DNA from: Piezodorus guildinii
Lineage: Eukaryota > Arthropoda > Insecta > Hemiptera > Pentatomidae
Direction: 5' to 3'
Assembly (NCBI GenBank): GCA_023052935.1
Contig: CM041293.1
Span: 150,411,474-150,475,473, forward strand
Length of the DNA: 64,000 nt
The translations under genes were made by a program, and so were the position numbers. The notes under the pieces are model-generated. The model ran no database searches. It was not told the origin of the DNA and saw only the letters and a program-made list of their open reading frames with translations. Numbering within the stretch: position 1 is the first letter of the stretch; each line of letters begins with the position of its first letter. Positions 33,787 through 45,885 of this stretch are shown here, in pieces.

Positions 33787-35152
33787 TTTTTTACACTCCT
33801 AAAACTGTTATTATTTTATAGCACCTCTGTAACTAATTAGAACCGCAAGTCCGTTATAAATTCGAATATTTAAAGTGAAATTTAAATAGTATATATATTT
33901 GCAAATCATCTGGAATTAAGATTTTTAAACAGTTGAATTTCATTATGTTTGAGAGCTTATTTTTTACCTCGAAAAATAGTCGAACAATACGATTAGTAGA
34001 AACAGACGGAAGCAATATAAAAAGAATCATATTTGTTTTTTACATGTAAATTCCAAAATCGAAGAAAAATAAAAAACGGCTCATGCGAAGATGTCTCCAG
34101 AGATACTGTAATACATTAATATTTTTTTTGTCATATTATGCAAATTTAAAGGAAGATTCTTAACACTAGTCAACTATCGGTATTTTATATATTCCCTATA
34201 CCCGCGTCTCAGGCATTAAAAATTAAGAAAAATAATAAAGTTTATGCATCGCTATTCTAGGTCATCGAACGAAAAGAAAATAACAAAATAAATTGTTTAG
34301 AAAAAACTAATGAATCATTAATGGCGGTTAGGTTTAATCCGAAAAGTATACATTTAATGATAATGATATTATATAATGATTTCAAGATACCTTGAACCTT
34401 CTTTTCTTTTTTTCAATAAAGAAATCATAGAAATTTACAGAGATAGAGCTTACCTAATATTTTACAAGTATTCTGCAAATATTTCCTGACCAAATTTCTC
34501 TGCTAATGAAGCAAATATATTATAATTATATGTGGAAAGCACTCCCTCCCCCTCAAAAAATGTTTTTCAAGATATTACATAATTATAACCACAATTATTT
34601 TTCATACATATTTCATATAAGAAAATTTATATCCTTATAAAGAACCGAGTTAGATTGAATAACAAATGAACATATTTTAATATTTTAGTAAGAAGTTAAT
34701 TTAATATTTTAGAAAGCAACTATTACCATGTTACTTAAAAGCACACCAATGCAATGACTGCAGCATGTAACATATTTATTATCGAGAGTGTCTTGCGAAG
34801 GAATAGAAAAAATCAGACACGATGGCCGTAATAAGGCGGAAGATTTTTCCACTTATTAACATAATTTCGTCCTTTCCAGAATCTTATGCGGTCAAAGAAT
34901 TGGGAAGTAGCCATATAAACGCAAAATTAGGTCCGAAATGCACCTAATGATCTCAGACTTATATGGTTCTTCGCAATATCATTTCTTTTTACTGAAGTCT
35001 AATTATGTGAGGCTTCAAAGAAAATACCTATTACTTAATAATTTTACATTATTTATCCTAAAGAATTAACGAAAATTAATTTTAAAAAATATTAATAATG
35101 CATTCTTTTCTGAACTGATCCGAAAAAAAGCGTTTAATAAAGATTTTAGAAG
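33787..35152. other. unassigned AT-rich stretch
   Basis: No gene or repeat copy recognised. Confidence 0.4.
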
Positions 35153-35234
35153 TAAAAGTTCTCACTGGAAGGAATTAGTCCGGGTGGCGGTCATTAAATG
35201 AAACAACTAAATAGTTTCAACTATTTTATTGTTT

Positions 35235-35275
35235 GCCAACGTTTCGACCCCCTTTGTGGGTCATCATCAGGGCGC
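35235..35275 (-). ncRNA. hammerhead ribozyme motif, left arm (inverted copy)
   Basis: Exact complement of 35319-35359, so the same intact core is read on the minus strand. Confidence 0.7.
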
Positions 35276-35318
35276 ATGGTGGGAGAATGGAAACTGTCAG
35301 TTTCCATTCTCCCACCAT

Positions 35319-35359
35319 GCGCCCTGATGATGACCCACAAAGGGGGTCGAAACGTTGGC
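35319..35359 (+). ncRNA. hammerhead ribozyme motif, right arm
   Basis: GCC, CTGATGA (35324-35330), stem II TGACCC..GGGTCG around ACAAAG, GAAA, then CGTT and GGC. Core CUGAUGA and GAAA are intact, GCC/GGC closes stem I, GUU is the possible cleavage triplet. Stem III is minimal, as in Penelope-type hammerheads. Confidence 0.7.
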
Positions 35360-35471
35360 AAACAATAAAATAGTTGAAACTATTTAGTTGTTTCATTTAA
35401 TGACCGCCACCCGGACTAATTCCTTCCAGTAATTCTCAACGGTCAACTAATTACATCCTAAAAGTTCTCAC

Positions 35472-36473
35472 GTTTATACGGATAAAATAATAAAAGTTTA
35501 GTATTTTTTTTTTTTTTTTTTAATGAGTTTATTTATACTTAAATACTTATTTTATTTTTAAATGCCTTTATAAATTAAACTTTCTTAAATAAACTAAAGA
35601 AGTTTATTTTATTTCATATTAGATTTATTTTATAACATATTCGAAAGACGATGCGTTTATAACAATTTTACTTTATTAAAAACATGAATATTAAAATATC
35701 AATGTAATTAGGAAAACATTAATATATTCTAGCGTTCAATGAGATTTTATGACAATTGAATCCATGCTTCAATTGATAAACATTTTGCAATGATTTAGAA
35801 TCTTTTGATTTGAAGGCGAAGCAAAATTTGGAAGGCGTAGTAAAGTAAAATGCTTTCAAACAAAAGCTAATAAAAAAAAATTCTTGTTAATAATCAATCA
35901 ATATATTAAATTATATAACTTATACTGCTGTCATTTAAATCTTCGATCAATACATTTCTGTTATAGCTAACAAATAAAATAAATATTTAAGTTATCCTAT
36001 TTTTTTTTAAGATATCTCTAAGTAATAATAATTATTCATACCTTTTAGAAGTGTTTTTGAAGCCTCACTGCAATTTATACTTTCTTTCACAATGGAAAAC
36101 TTTTCACCTAAAAAGAAAAAATAAATAAAATAATGTCATTCATGATAAATGGTACCGTTATTAATTTTAGTAGATTAATTTTAGATAATAACTGATAACA
36201 CATACATCTAGGTACTCAACATGCTAGTCAAATGGCTGTTTAAATAAAAAAAAAAGATTAATACCATTATAAAACATTCTACATCGATTTACTTTCTATT
36301 GTACTTCACTTTAACTAAATGTAAAATTTGCTTCTGTGTGCCTAACTTCACTGTGCCAGCATATCGTGTGTAAACATTTATTTATTCTGAAGTATCGCAG
36401 AATTTAAATTTAACTTAAGAAAATTTTAAGATACAATCATCAGTTAAATTTAGTTTTTCATGTTTAAATTTTT
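35472..36473. other. unassigned AT-rich stretch
   Basis: T-tract at about 35507-35522; nothing else supported. Confidence 0.4.
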
Positions 36474-37853
36474 ACTTTCACTTACCTATATATGATATAT
36501 ATATATACAGTAAAGAAAAGTATTGCGATTGTGAAGATTTTCGAATTAGAGTTTTCATAAGAAATACACCTTTAGAGCCAAGTCCCGCAAAAAGGTCTGT
36601 GCATTAATGTGGTAACTACAGCACGAAAATGTCATTTTTTTCGCGAGTTAAAGTGGCTTTACCTTTCCAATCGTCGCAAGTATTTTCTCGCATCATTCCT
36701 TTACCAAGTTATCCAATCCCGCCGCCCATAATACATTTTTGACCTCCTACAATTTAAATTATCTGTCCATCCTCGTTGTGCACGCTCCAGGCCTTCAGAT
36801 TTATACAGTACGGCCCACTGAACTGCACATTTCGACAGATCCTTTCTTATTCGATCCTCAATTCTATGGAATTCTATCCCTCCTTCTATCCGTCACTCCA
36901 ACTCTCTTTCTACCTTCAAATCCCGCATATTTAATCACGTAATAAATATCCAGGCTCGATAGAATTGTAAATAAGTTTTTTTTTTTTTTTATTTTGTTGT
37001 GGTAGTTTTTTTCACATTTAAATATGTCTAGTTTATATGAGTAATTCTTAACTTGTTTATATGTAATTAATTTACTTTAAGATTATAGCCCACTTTGTAC
37101 ATTCTGTATATTGTATTCTAAAGGGACATGTTCCAGGATAATAAAGAATTTATTTATTAAAAAAAATACTAAAAGTTGTAAGAAACTGAAGTTTCATATT
37201 TGAGACAACTATACGACCTAGATGTTACAGGATTTTTTTTCACTAAAATCAGCTCACTGTAAAACTTGCATTTTGCATCTTTTTAAGATTTACTTCAAAA
37301 CGGCTACAACGATTTTGATTAAGCTGGGTTTTAATATCATATTGATTTCATTCTGACTGAAATAGTCTGACAGGGCTTAATTATATTTTCTCCTTCTAAA
37401 GTACGTTTAATTTAGTATATTCCAAGATATTAACCATATCATCTTATTATAATTGATAATTATAATAGACTAAATAGGCAAGTTGGGCGAATTTGATGAC
37501 TAACTAAAGGAAAAAACAGCAAACATTTTTCCAAATGTAATTTTTGTTTTCTTGATAATAAGAACAGTAGATCTTATTATCAAAAAGCTTAATATATATA
37601 AATATATACTTATAATATACCGTTGAAAAGCTGAAGATCTTAGGAAAAATATTATTCTATTCACAAAGTATAAGGTAATGGAAAGTGACGAAAAGCGAAC
37701 CAAATTAATGATTGTTGCAGATTATAATATAATAGATTATTTAATGAAACACATGTTTTTTTTCGAAACATGATGTAATTACTTTATTTCATCTCTAAAT
37801 TTATTTAAAATTTCTTAAATATTTTAACAACAGAGTACGAGATTGTGTTTTTA
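36474..37853 (-). mobile_element. family H element, antisense, split by LINE-B
   Basis: Starts TTACTTTCACTTACCTATAT, then GTATTGCGATTGTGAAG, AAGTCCCGCAAAAAGG and GTGGTAACTACAGCACG, is interrupted at about 36640-37165, and resumes with AAACTGAAGTTTCATATTTG to ATTTTAACAACAGAG near 37835. The 5' terminal TCTGGTG block is missing or decayed. The minus ORF at 37500-37703 is H text. Confidence 0.8.
36640..37165 (+). mobile_element. LINE-B (CR1/RTE/Jockey-type) 3' fragment inside H
   Basis: In one frame: RARSRPSDLYSTAH, stop (36819), TAHFDRSFLIRSSILWNSIP, then PSIRHSNSLSTFKSRIFNHV to a stop at 36962. LWNSxPxxIR...LxxFKxxI is the usual extreme C-terminus of CR1/Jockey-type RTs. The 3' UTR ends AGGATAATAAAGAATTTATT; LINE-B at 1350-1825 is its relative. 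The longer ORF at 36739-36942 is an out-of-frame shadow. Target duplication not resolved. Confidence 0.75.
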
Positions 37854-38640
37854 ATATATTAATATCATGTATAGATAAGTGAATTTAAAAATAATTAAAT
37901 CCTTGTAATATTGACTTTATCTAATGTTTGTATTAATATTTATAGAATAAAAAATGCAATTTATGTATATGTAGCCTATATATTATACACTATCATATGT
38001 AATTAAGTAAAGTAATAAAGTCATTATTTTTTTCTAATTAAAATAAACGCTGCTGTTGCAATTGCTCATTACTTCTAACATGGGAATCGAGGCCATTACA
38101 GATCGTATATTCTAAACAAGAACATTGTGCAAAGATAATTAGCGAAGAAGTGACTGCACTCTGATGCAACTTGACCGTTAAACACACCGGTGAGCAAGAA
38201 ATTAAATCAAGCTGGGATAGTGCACGGGTCCTGAAATAACACCGCTATGATGGAAAGTGTGACAGTGTGACAAATGCCACGTCCCGGCCTATGTGAAAGT
38301 GGTCTGCAGCCGGCGGATCTTCGGTAGGTTACCGGTCATGGAATGTCGCAACCTGCAGTGATGAGGATGACTAGAGACCTGTCTATTACAGGGGTGCACC
38401 TGTTCTCTATGGTTCAGAATCAACCCAAGTGCTCCTGTCAATATATCCACTGTCGAATACTAAAGAATCCTTTGTAATGACTTCTGTCCTCCAATTACAC
38501 TACCAGAATGTGTTATCCTAAATGTAACTAACTAACCTAAATAATAGGTAACCTAAATAGGAAGGTCGAGTTTCATTACCTGCATCTACCTCGAAAATTA
38601 TAACATTACAACGCGCCCCGGCAGGATTCTAGCCAACACT
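37854..38640. other. unassigned; 38040-38640 is less AT-rich and complex
   Basis: 38040-38640 has balanced composition (for example GCAGCCGGCGGATCTTCGG near 38315) but stops in all frames and no motif I recognise. It may be a decayed element or host sequence. Confidence 0.4.
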
Positions 38641-38646
38641 AGATGG

Positions 38647-39945
38647 CATTTTTTTTTTAATTTTATACTGTATTTTATAATACAAATAAATATGATAAAA
38701 TAGATGAACAAGTATGTGGAGAAACTGCCCGTAGGCAGCACTACAGGACAGACTGCACAAAGGATTGGATATGAAAAGAAATTTTTGGTTTAGTAGATTC
38801 CCATAGCGCAACTCCGTAAGTCCAAATAGGCCTTATGAAGTGTATTTAAATGATCCTTTTGTAGTCAAGTGTTGAAGTAACTGAAAACACCAAGCAATAT
38901 CTTGTCATTTTACTTTCCCTTACCTACATATGAAATATATAGTAAGGGAAAGTATTGCGACCATGAAAATTTTCAAAATCCAGTTTTCGACGGAAATACA
39001 CGTTTTAGGGTCCCTGAGTCAAAATAACCAAGTCCCGAAAAAAGCTCTGTGTGTCTGTGTAATCTAGATAAGTCGTGCGAAACTGAAATTTCATATTTAA
39101 ACACCCGAGATGTTTTCTTCCTCTAACTACCTTTAATTTTGTACATTTCAAAAGATTGACCATATCAGCTTAATGACATTGATAAAGGACGGCTACATAT
39201 ACAAGTTGGATGAATTTGATGACCAAATAAAGGATAAAAGAGAAAAACTATTCTTTAACTTTTTTTTTCTTATATTAAGAACAGTAATGTATACGTATAA
39301 TATACCGTTGGAAAGAGAAATATTTTAGAAAAGATATTATCTCATACACAGAGTTCTAAAAGGTAATATAAAGTGACAAATGAGGAATAAACTTATTACT
39401 GATTAACATTTAATATAGTTATAATATTTAATCTAAATCATATTTTTCCAACGAAATTGTATACACGTTTTATTGAAATCAGCTTCAAATATTTTTTAAC
39501 ATTTATATTTAAATATTATATATATATAAAGTTTAATAGTTTTTAAATTGATTTTAACAGTCAAGGTAAGTAAAAGTTCCATGTAAAACGTTTTTCGAGT
39601 AGGGGTTCTAATTAACGGATCTGTTAAACGGGGACAAGCGGGATATTAAAGGACACTGTAGGGCGAGATTTTATCGATTTACGAAGAAAGGTAAAGATAA
39701 TTGGTGGGATTTATTGGAATTAATTCTAATTCTCCGGCTCCGACATCCTACCTCAAGGTCCAATGTGAGAATGAAGAGTTTAAGGGGTAATAGTTGGATC
39801 GGTATCAACTGATAACGCAAGCGTCATCAGCATAGTTAGAAAGGAAAGTGTTGGAATGGGTTGGGATATCAGCTGTATGGCCTGTGTAAAGAAGGGGTGT
39901 AATACTCCTAGTGCAACCTCCTTCTGTCATAGTTTACAGGTAACA
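38647..39945 (-). mobile_element. LINE-A-like copy, antisense, old, interrupted by an H element
   Basis: T-run at 38647-38656 (tail), then minus-strand codons for IRPIWTYGVALWESTKPKI-like residues up to 38920. After the H insert the LINE resumes: the complement of 39805-39935 reads PQGG..., TPLLYTGHTADIPTHSNTFL and SNYADDACVIS, i.e. the PQGS and YADD motifs of the RT palm. Numerous frameshifts. It extends further 5' than most copies here. Confidence 0.72.
38921..39583 (-). mobile_element. family H element inserted into LINE-A
   Basis: TACTTTCCCTTACCTACATA, GGGAAAGTATTGCGACCATG and CGGAAATACACGTTTTAGGG, to ACAGTCAAGGTAAGTAAAAG at the other end. LINE text CTTGTCATTTTA sits directly outside the H 3' terminus, which places the element end at about GAAAG(T) followed by target A residues. 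Confidence 0.8.
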
Positions 39946-41771
39946 AAATTACTCTTCCAGATCATCTTCAACTTTTACGAGTGTTTCCAGATAATTTAAT
40001 TGAGGTATGCTTTTCATGAATGAGTTAGTTATCCGTGTAATTTGTCATGAAGCCGTTCGTAAAGAGACCGAATGCGTTGCCGTGCTGATCTGTGTTTATA
40101 GAGCTTAGATGTTCCATGGGCATTTAGTTATTGTCCTAAGCCGTTTCATGGAAATTGTAAAATTAACAATTTAAATATGTATTTAATTTTGGCCGTCCCG
40201 TATACTTTTGAAGTGGAAGTCAACCTGGTTTATTTTTTTAACTTTTACTGCGAATTCATATTACCACACATAAACTTTATAAAACATGAAAACCCTATAA
40301 TGCAGTGGTGAACATAAATATGGTTGATGTTAAAAGGTTATGTTTACAAACGCCTAAGCTATTTTTGAGGTTTCACTCAAACTGTTAGCTGAAGTAACTT
40401 GTGTAAAAGAAATATAATCCAATCTGTTCACTGCATCCAATGATTTTATAAAAGATAGATTTAAATATTAACCTGAGAGTACAAAAAAAAAAGAAAAAAA
40501 AAGTTATTTATAATCCTGCTCCTCGAACAATTTAAAAAAAAAATTTTATAGGTATAATATACTAAGTTATTTATTTTATTTTGCGTTACTTAATTAAATT
40601 TCTTTAACTAGTGTAATCTATATTTATATTTTTTATTTTATTAGTCTATTCTTCTTCTTCGTTATTTTTTTAATTTTTAATACTGTTCCTAATGATCATA
40701 ATTAGGAAGATGGTATTATATTTTAAAATAAAAAAATGAAAAATTAAATTGATCCGTATGAAGAAGGAGAAGAATTCAAATGATTCAATACAATTTACAC
40801 TAATATTAAAAGGCACACAATATACATGTTTTTCTTTTTAAATCATACTTAAGTCTGTGACATTAATTTGCAAAATATCAAATTATTTCTATGCTATTAC
40901 GATTCTGGGAGAAGGAAAATTGTCGCACTTTTTTCTCTTTTAAGTTCAGTATTGTAGGCTACAATTTTAATTTACCTCAGATACGAAACGTTTCAGTGTA
41001 TTGTCGAAATCCGTACTTTATTATATCCCCTGAAAAAAACTAGGATTACTAATGTTATCGTATCACTTAGTCCTGCCCATATATGACACTACTGGGGTTT
41101 TAATTTTGATTTCGAAATTAATGTGTTTTCGACAATTAAATGCTGTCGATAATTTAGAATCACTTATTGGCCGTCAAACCCAACATGTTTTGGCTCATGT
41201 CCTTTTTATAGTCGTAGATTATAGCTATAATAAAACTCATAATAAAAAGAATATGAAACTTGTGTATGCAACAATAATTTGTGATAGATTTTTCTCTACC
41301 TATCTTTCAGTGTAAGTCCCTAAGAACCTGGTTCCCTTGGTTTCTAATTAGCGTGATGTACAAATTTCAGTCCTAGAGAAATTCTCACAACCTTGACGAG
41401 ATTTTTCAGAGCGGAACGTAACTTCTGTATATGAGGTAAAACCCTGAGTGGTAGGAATACATGTGTATACGTAGGAACAGGTGTCTTTACTGTCTGTAGT
41501 AATTGGCACATAACACTATGACCAGTATATGTGTGTATACATCTATAGTTATCTACTAAGTAAATAAAAAATAAAAAAACTCTATTTTTCTTTATTTAAA
41601 CCAGCACTTTTAATACTTTGTACAAAGTTGAAAATTGATTTTACCAATTTTTATCTAATAATAAGCGTCCATACACATTTTATTGAAGTAAAGCTCATCT
41701 ATGGACAATTTTCACTTTTAAATTTCCTATATTCAAAATAAATCACAATAGTTTCTATTCATCCCTTTTTG
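39946..41771. other. unassigned AT-rich stretch
   Basis: No gene that I can support. The 87-codon frame at 41052-41315 has no recognised domain or codon pattern distinct from its flanks. Confidence 0.4.
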
Positions 41772-42554
41772 TTCAGTCCGCTGGCGTCCCACAAGGCAGT
41801 ATCCTCGACCCATTCTCTTCACCCAATCCCAACCAATCCTAACACTTTCCTTTCCACGTATGCTGATGAGACTTGTGTGTTATCAGTCAATCGATCCTAC
41901 TCTTGCCTCTCAAACCCTACAATCCCACATCAGAGACCTCCAGATATGGTGTCAGAATCGGAGAACAAAATAAATTCAGACAAATCCCACCAAATGACCT
42001 TTATCCTCCGTCGTAAACCAATGACATCCTGTCCTACAGTATCCTTTTATAATATTCCGCTTGTCCCTGTCGAACAGATCCGCTACCTAGGTCTCCTCCT
42101 TGACAAACGTCTCACATGGAATCCGCACACAAGAGTGAAACGACAAGAAACTGCTCGCCGATTTCGATTACTTCAACACTTACTTGACAAACGCTCTAAC
42201 CTCCCTCTTAACTACAAAGGCTCCTCTACATGACTATCATAAGGCCTATATGGACTTAAGGAGTTGAGCTTTGGAGCTCGACTAAACCATCAAATTCTTC
42301 CCGTATCCAATCCTTACAATCCAAAATCCTTCGTAAAATCCTCAACGCTCCTTACTTTATCACAAATAAACTCATCCACAAAGACCTAAATGTTCCAATT
42401 TGTAACTGATCTGGTTCGAACCAGATATCACTCCTTCTATGAAAAACTCAACTCCCACTCTAACCCACTAGTTTCATTCCTAGCTTCCTCTTCGATTCCT
42501 GACAATCCTCTGAGGCGTCTGAAAAGAAAATGGCCTCGAAACCTTCTTGTTTAG
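41772..42554 (+). pseudogene. LINE-A reverse transcriptase, palm to C-terminus, several frameshifts
   Basis: In translated order: QSAGVPQGSILDP (RT motif with the template-binding PQGS), STYADETCVLSV (YADD box with the second Asp replaced by Glu), RKPMTSCPTVSF, VEQIRYLGLLLDKRLTWNPH, RQETARRFRLLQHLLDKRSN, IRPIWT, stop, GVELWSSTKPSN, RIQSLQSKILRKILNAPYF and LRRLKRKWPRNLLV ending at 42554. The frame changes after SAGVPQGS, at the SCLSNPTIP stretch, near the second MTIIRP block and near LNVP. The Asp-to-Glu change in the catalytic box alone would likely kill polymerase function. The 154-codon frame at 41769-42233 joins real and shadow frames. Confidence 0.85.
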
Positions 42555-42688
42555 AATAGTTACAGGAGTGCTACCATTGGGTAGTTCTTCTACAAGTCTT
42601 TTTCATGTCATTTTTCTTTTATCATACTTACTTGTTGTATTATTCTGTAAAGTTGTAAATTTCAATAAATTATGTTTAAAAAAAAAAA
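41772..42688 (+). mobile_element. LINE-A, longest sense copy in the window
   Basis: Starts within the RT palm (QSAGVPQGSILDP in translation) and ends AATAAATTATGTTT plus A-run. It abuts an H element at its 3' side. Target duplication uncertain. Confidence 0.85.
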
Positions 42689-42689
42689 A

Positions 42690-43280
42690 GTTATCTATAT
42701 ATGAAAAATGTGGATAGGGAAAAGAATTTCGTTTGTGAATATTTTCTGATTTTAGTTTTGAACGAAAATATACAGGTCCCTTAGGTCCAAATAACAAGTC
42801 TGTGTGTGTTTGTGGTAGGTCTAGCTCGAAAAAGGTAAGTTTTATGAATCTGAAATCTCATATTTCAGAAACCTTTATGCCTGAGATATTACAGCAACTT
42901 TTTTAACAAAATCAGCAAACCAGAAGAGCCACTTTATATCATACATTTTGCAACTTTTTACGATTTCCTAAAAACGCCTCTAACGATTTTGATTAGACTC
43001 GCTTGATTAGTAAACCTTAATGGGCTTTGATATGGAGTATTGTGATTAAGATTAAGAACAGGCTTAATAGCAAATATTTTGTATTTTCTTTCTCTGAACT
43101 ACCTTTCATTTTGTACATTTCAAAAGATAAACTAGATCATCTTATATGAATTGATAAAGAGGGGATAAATATACAAATTGAACGAATTAGATAGCCGTTG
43201 AAAACTGGAATTCGAATATTTTCACTATCGCAATACTTTCCCTTACTATATATTTCATATGTAGGTAAGTGAAAGTAAAA
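42690..43280 (-). mobile_element. chimeric family H copy with oppositely oriented 3' ends
   Basis: 42690-43196 is H read antisense (ATCTATATATGAAAAATGTG to GATAAATATACAAATTG). At 43197 it joins a sense 3' end (GTTGAAAACTGGAATTCGAA to GGTAAGTGAAAGT at 43280). The 5' end is absent. So the unit carries two copies of the same terminus facing outward. Confidence 0.75.
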
Positions 43281-43765
43281 ATAGACTTATATTTCATAAT
43301 TAGAGCTCGTCTGCCTAGAACAGAGGATGTTGGAAAAAGTAAGCTTTGAATTGAAATAAGGTTATTAGATAAGAATTTATTAATAATAAAAAAACAACAA
43401 AAAAATGTTAATTTAAGAAAAAGGAATTAACGATCAGAATGGTGTGAATTTTCTTTTAGTAATTGAACTGGGGATTAAAATTTTATTAAATACATGCTAA
43501 TGATATATAGACATGTGTGAGAAATTTTTAAACAAGGAATAAAGTGTAAAAAAAATAACCTCTCTTGTTGTGAAAATCGTCACGTTGTGCCAACATCGTG
43601 TAACAGTTTTTCACCCTCAACAATGTAAAACGATTGACTTGTACTAGCGCCGTTGGGGTTGAGTAGATCAAATATTTGCCGATAGTTTTATTATCATAAA
43701 TTTGTTTTGAGTATAACGTTTCTCGCTAGGGCCTACCATTTAATCAACTATATTCTTTGAATGTA
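43281..43765. other. unassigned AT-rich stretch
   Basis: Nothing recognised. Confidence 0.4.
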
Positions 43766-44476
43766 AAAAAAAGTGTGTGTCCGTATGTGGTAAGTCTAGC
43801 GCGAAAAAGAAAAGACGTTAGAAACTGAAATTTCATTATTAAGAAAACTATGCGGCCGAGATGTTACAGCAGCATTTTCACTTAAACCGGCTGACCGGAT
43901 GTGCTACTTTATACCATGCATTTTGCATCTTATTACGATTTTTCAAAAAAAAGATTAACGATTTTGATTAAACTCGCTACATGGGCATTTAATGGGCTTT
44001 AATATGTGTAGGTTTTATTCTGATCGAATTAGTCTGAAAGAGCTTAAATGTCTATATTTTAAATTTTCTTTTTTAAAGTACCTTTAATGTTGTAGATTCT
44101 ATAAAAATAACCACATCATCTGATTAGCAATTGCTAAAAAACGGCTAAATACACAAGTTAAACGAATTTGATAACCAAATAAAGAAAAAACGAGCAGAGA
44201 TATTTTTTAATGCAATTTTTGTATAATATACCTTTGGAAAGCTAAAGATTAAAAAAAAAATATATTATCATATACACAAGCATGTAAAAGTTAATAAAGA
44301 TGATGAAAAGCCGATAAAACTACCTGATTATATAATGATATTTAGATATTTTAATAAAACGCAGGTTTCTGTGGAAATTATTAGTTTCACTATTTTTATC
44401 TTTAATTTTATTTAAAAATCCTTTAACCGATTTTAACAACGGAGGTAAGTGAAAGTCGTGTGTTGCCCGCACCAGA
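43766..44476 (-). mobile_element. family H element, antisense, 3' truncated
   Basis: Starts in the H interior (GTGGTAAGTCTAGCGCG, TGAAATTTCATTATTAAG) and runs to the intact 5' end GTCGTGTGTTGCCCGCACCAGA. The terminal hairpin is missing. The minus ORF at 44320-44511 is H text. Confidence 0.8.
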
Positions 44477-45197
44477 TGTTTTACCCATAGATTATTTATT
44501 CGAATCGCCACACTTTAAAATGAACTCAAGTAAATTTTTTCTGACATGGATATCAGTTTAAGGGTTCTAAAGTTTTTTTTTTTGTGTAACATTTTTAATA
44601 ACAATTCAAAATCATTTTATGTATTAAATTGAAACTATATATTTATTTAGTTGGTATAAGGATGTTCCCAGTTCCTATTGAGTAATTTTATTTTCAAACT
44701 GAAATCAATAAATATTAATAACTCCGAAAGTTTGATCAACTTTTTTTTTTTGTATTTTTATTTATGGTTATGATTCATTTTGATATTTTTTTTCTATTTT
44801 TTTAGTCAGTTATTGTAATAATATATTTATATTGCTTCACTTTTCATGTTTTATTTGTTCTAAATTATGATATATGAAGCTGTGAGAGGCGAACTGCCGT
44901 AATGAATGTAAATTCATTCATTTATTCGTCTGTCTCATTCACTCACAAAATTACTACAGATCCCGAGAAAGATAATCTGATACCATGACATCCCCTTCAC
45001 TCCATAAAGAAAGTCATATTGTCTAATCAATAATGCAACTTTTATTGCAGTTCTTGCTTAATCGATGCATTCCGAGCTTGTTTGATATTCATATCAAGGA
45101 ACTATTAAGTAAAAAACTAAACATAGATGATCGTATATGTATTATTAAAGTTTTAGAACTACGTGTAGTATTAAGAAAAACAAAAAAAATATAACAA
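44477..45197. other. unassigned AT-rich stretch
   Basis: Nothing recognised. Confidence 0.4.
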
Positions 45198-45268
45198 TCT
45201 GGTCCTGAAACACACGACTTTAACATACCTTATCTGATAAAATCAATTTAAAAACTATTAACTATACT

Positions 45269-45885
45269 TTTTTTTTTTTTTTTTTAAACATATTTATTTA
45301 TATTTACAACTGTATTATAATATACAACAAGTAAATGTGATGGACATAGTAAACTGACATGAGTTACATGTAGAGACGCTACCCATTGGCAGCACCCCTA
45401 AAAGTATTTTAAACTAGAAGGTCTCGAGGCCATCTTCTTTTCAGACGCTCGGGGATTGTCAGGAATGGAAGAGGATGACAGTATAGAAACTAGTGGATTA
45501 GAGTGGAAATGGAGTTTTTCATGGAATGATTGATACCTGGTTCGTGCTAATTCAGAAACATATGGGACATTAAGGTCTTTATGGATGAGCTTATTCGTGA
45601 CAAAGTAAGGAGCGTTAAGGATTTTACGAAGGATTTTGGATTGTAAGGATTGGATACGAGAAGAATTCGATGGTTTAGTAGAGCCCCATAGCTCTATTCC
45701 GTAAGTCCATATCGGTCTTATGATGGTCATATAAATAAGTCTTTTGTAATTAAGTGGTAGGTTGGAACGTTTGTCCAGTAAGTGTTGAAGTAGTCGAAAA
45801 CGTCGGGCAGTTTCTTGTCGTTTCAGTCTAGTATGGGGATTCCAACTTAGACGTTTGTCAAGGTGGAGTCCTAGATATCGAATCT
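45269..45885 (-). mobile_element. LINE-A inserted in H head, antisense, 11-bp target duplication
   Basis: TTAACTATACT at 45258-45268 and 45886-45896 flanks a poly(T)-led LINE-A 3' copy. The long H variant at 16257 has the uninterrupted counterpart (TTAACTATACCTCAA). Confidence 0.93.
45398..45883 (-). pseudogene. LINE-A reverse transcriptase C-terminal fragment
   Basis: From 45883 on the minus strand: IRYLGLHLDKRLSWNPHTRL, KRQETARRFRLLQHLLDKRS, RPIWTYGIELWGSTKPSN, RIQSLQSKILRKILNAPYFV, LIHKDLNVPYVSELARTRYQ. A one-base deletion in the PPRRLKR codons (about 45450) shifts the frame so the last residues are wrong and a stop comes at 45398. Otherwise very close to the copies at 26 and 62 kb, so relatively young. 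Confidence 0.88.

Larger units (their letters stand above)
35166..35458. mobile_element. minimal Penelope-type unit: inverted pair of ribozyme-bearing tails with 13-bp target duplication
   Basis: 35164-35296 and 35298-35430 form a perfect 133-base inverted repeat around a single T at 35297. Each arm contains the Penelope-like tail sequence CAACGTTTCGACCCCC and a hammerhead core. After the right arm come 28 unpaired bases. TAAAAGTTCTCAC at 35153-35165 and 35459-35471 flanks the whole unit. There is no coding sequence. Penelope-like elements are known to carry tail copies in inverted orientation, so this looks like two joined tails without the body between. Confidence 0.8.

Noticed and set aside
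35164..35430. Assembly artefact explanation for the perfect palindrome
   Set aside because: Not excluded, but a 13-bp direct repeat flanks the unit and 28 unpaired bases follow the right arm, which a simple fold-back artefact would not produce.
36739..36942. 67-codon frame in LINE-B
   Set aside because: It is out of frame with the real RT tail (LWNSIPPSIR...), which ends at 36962.
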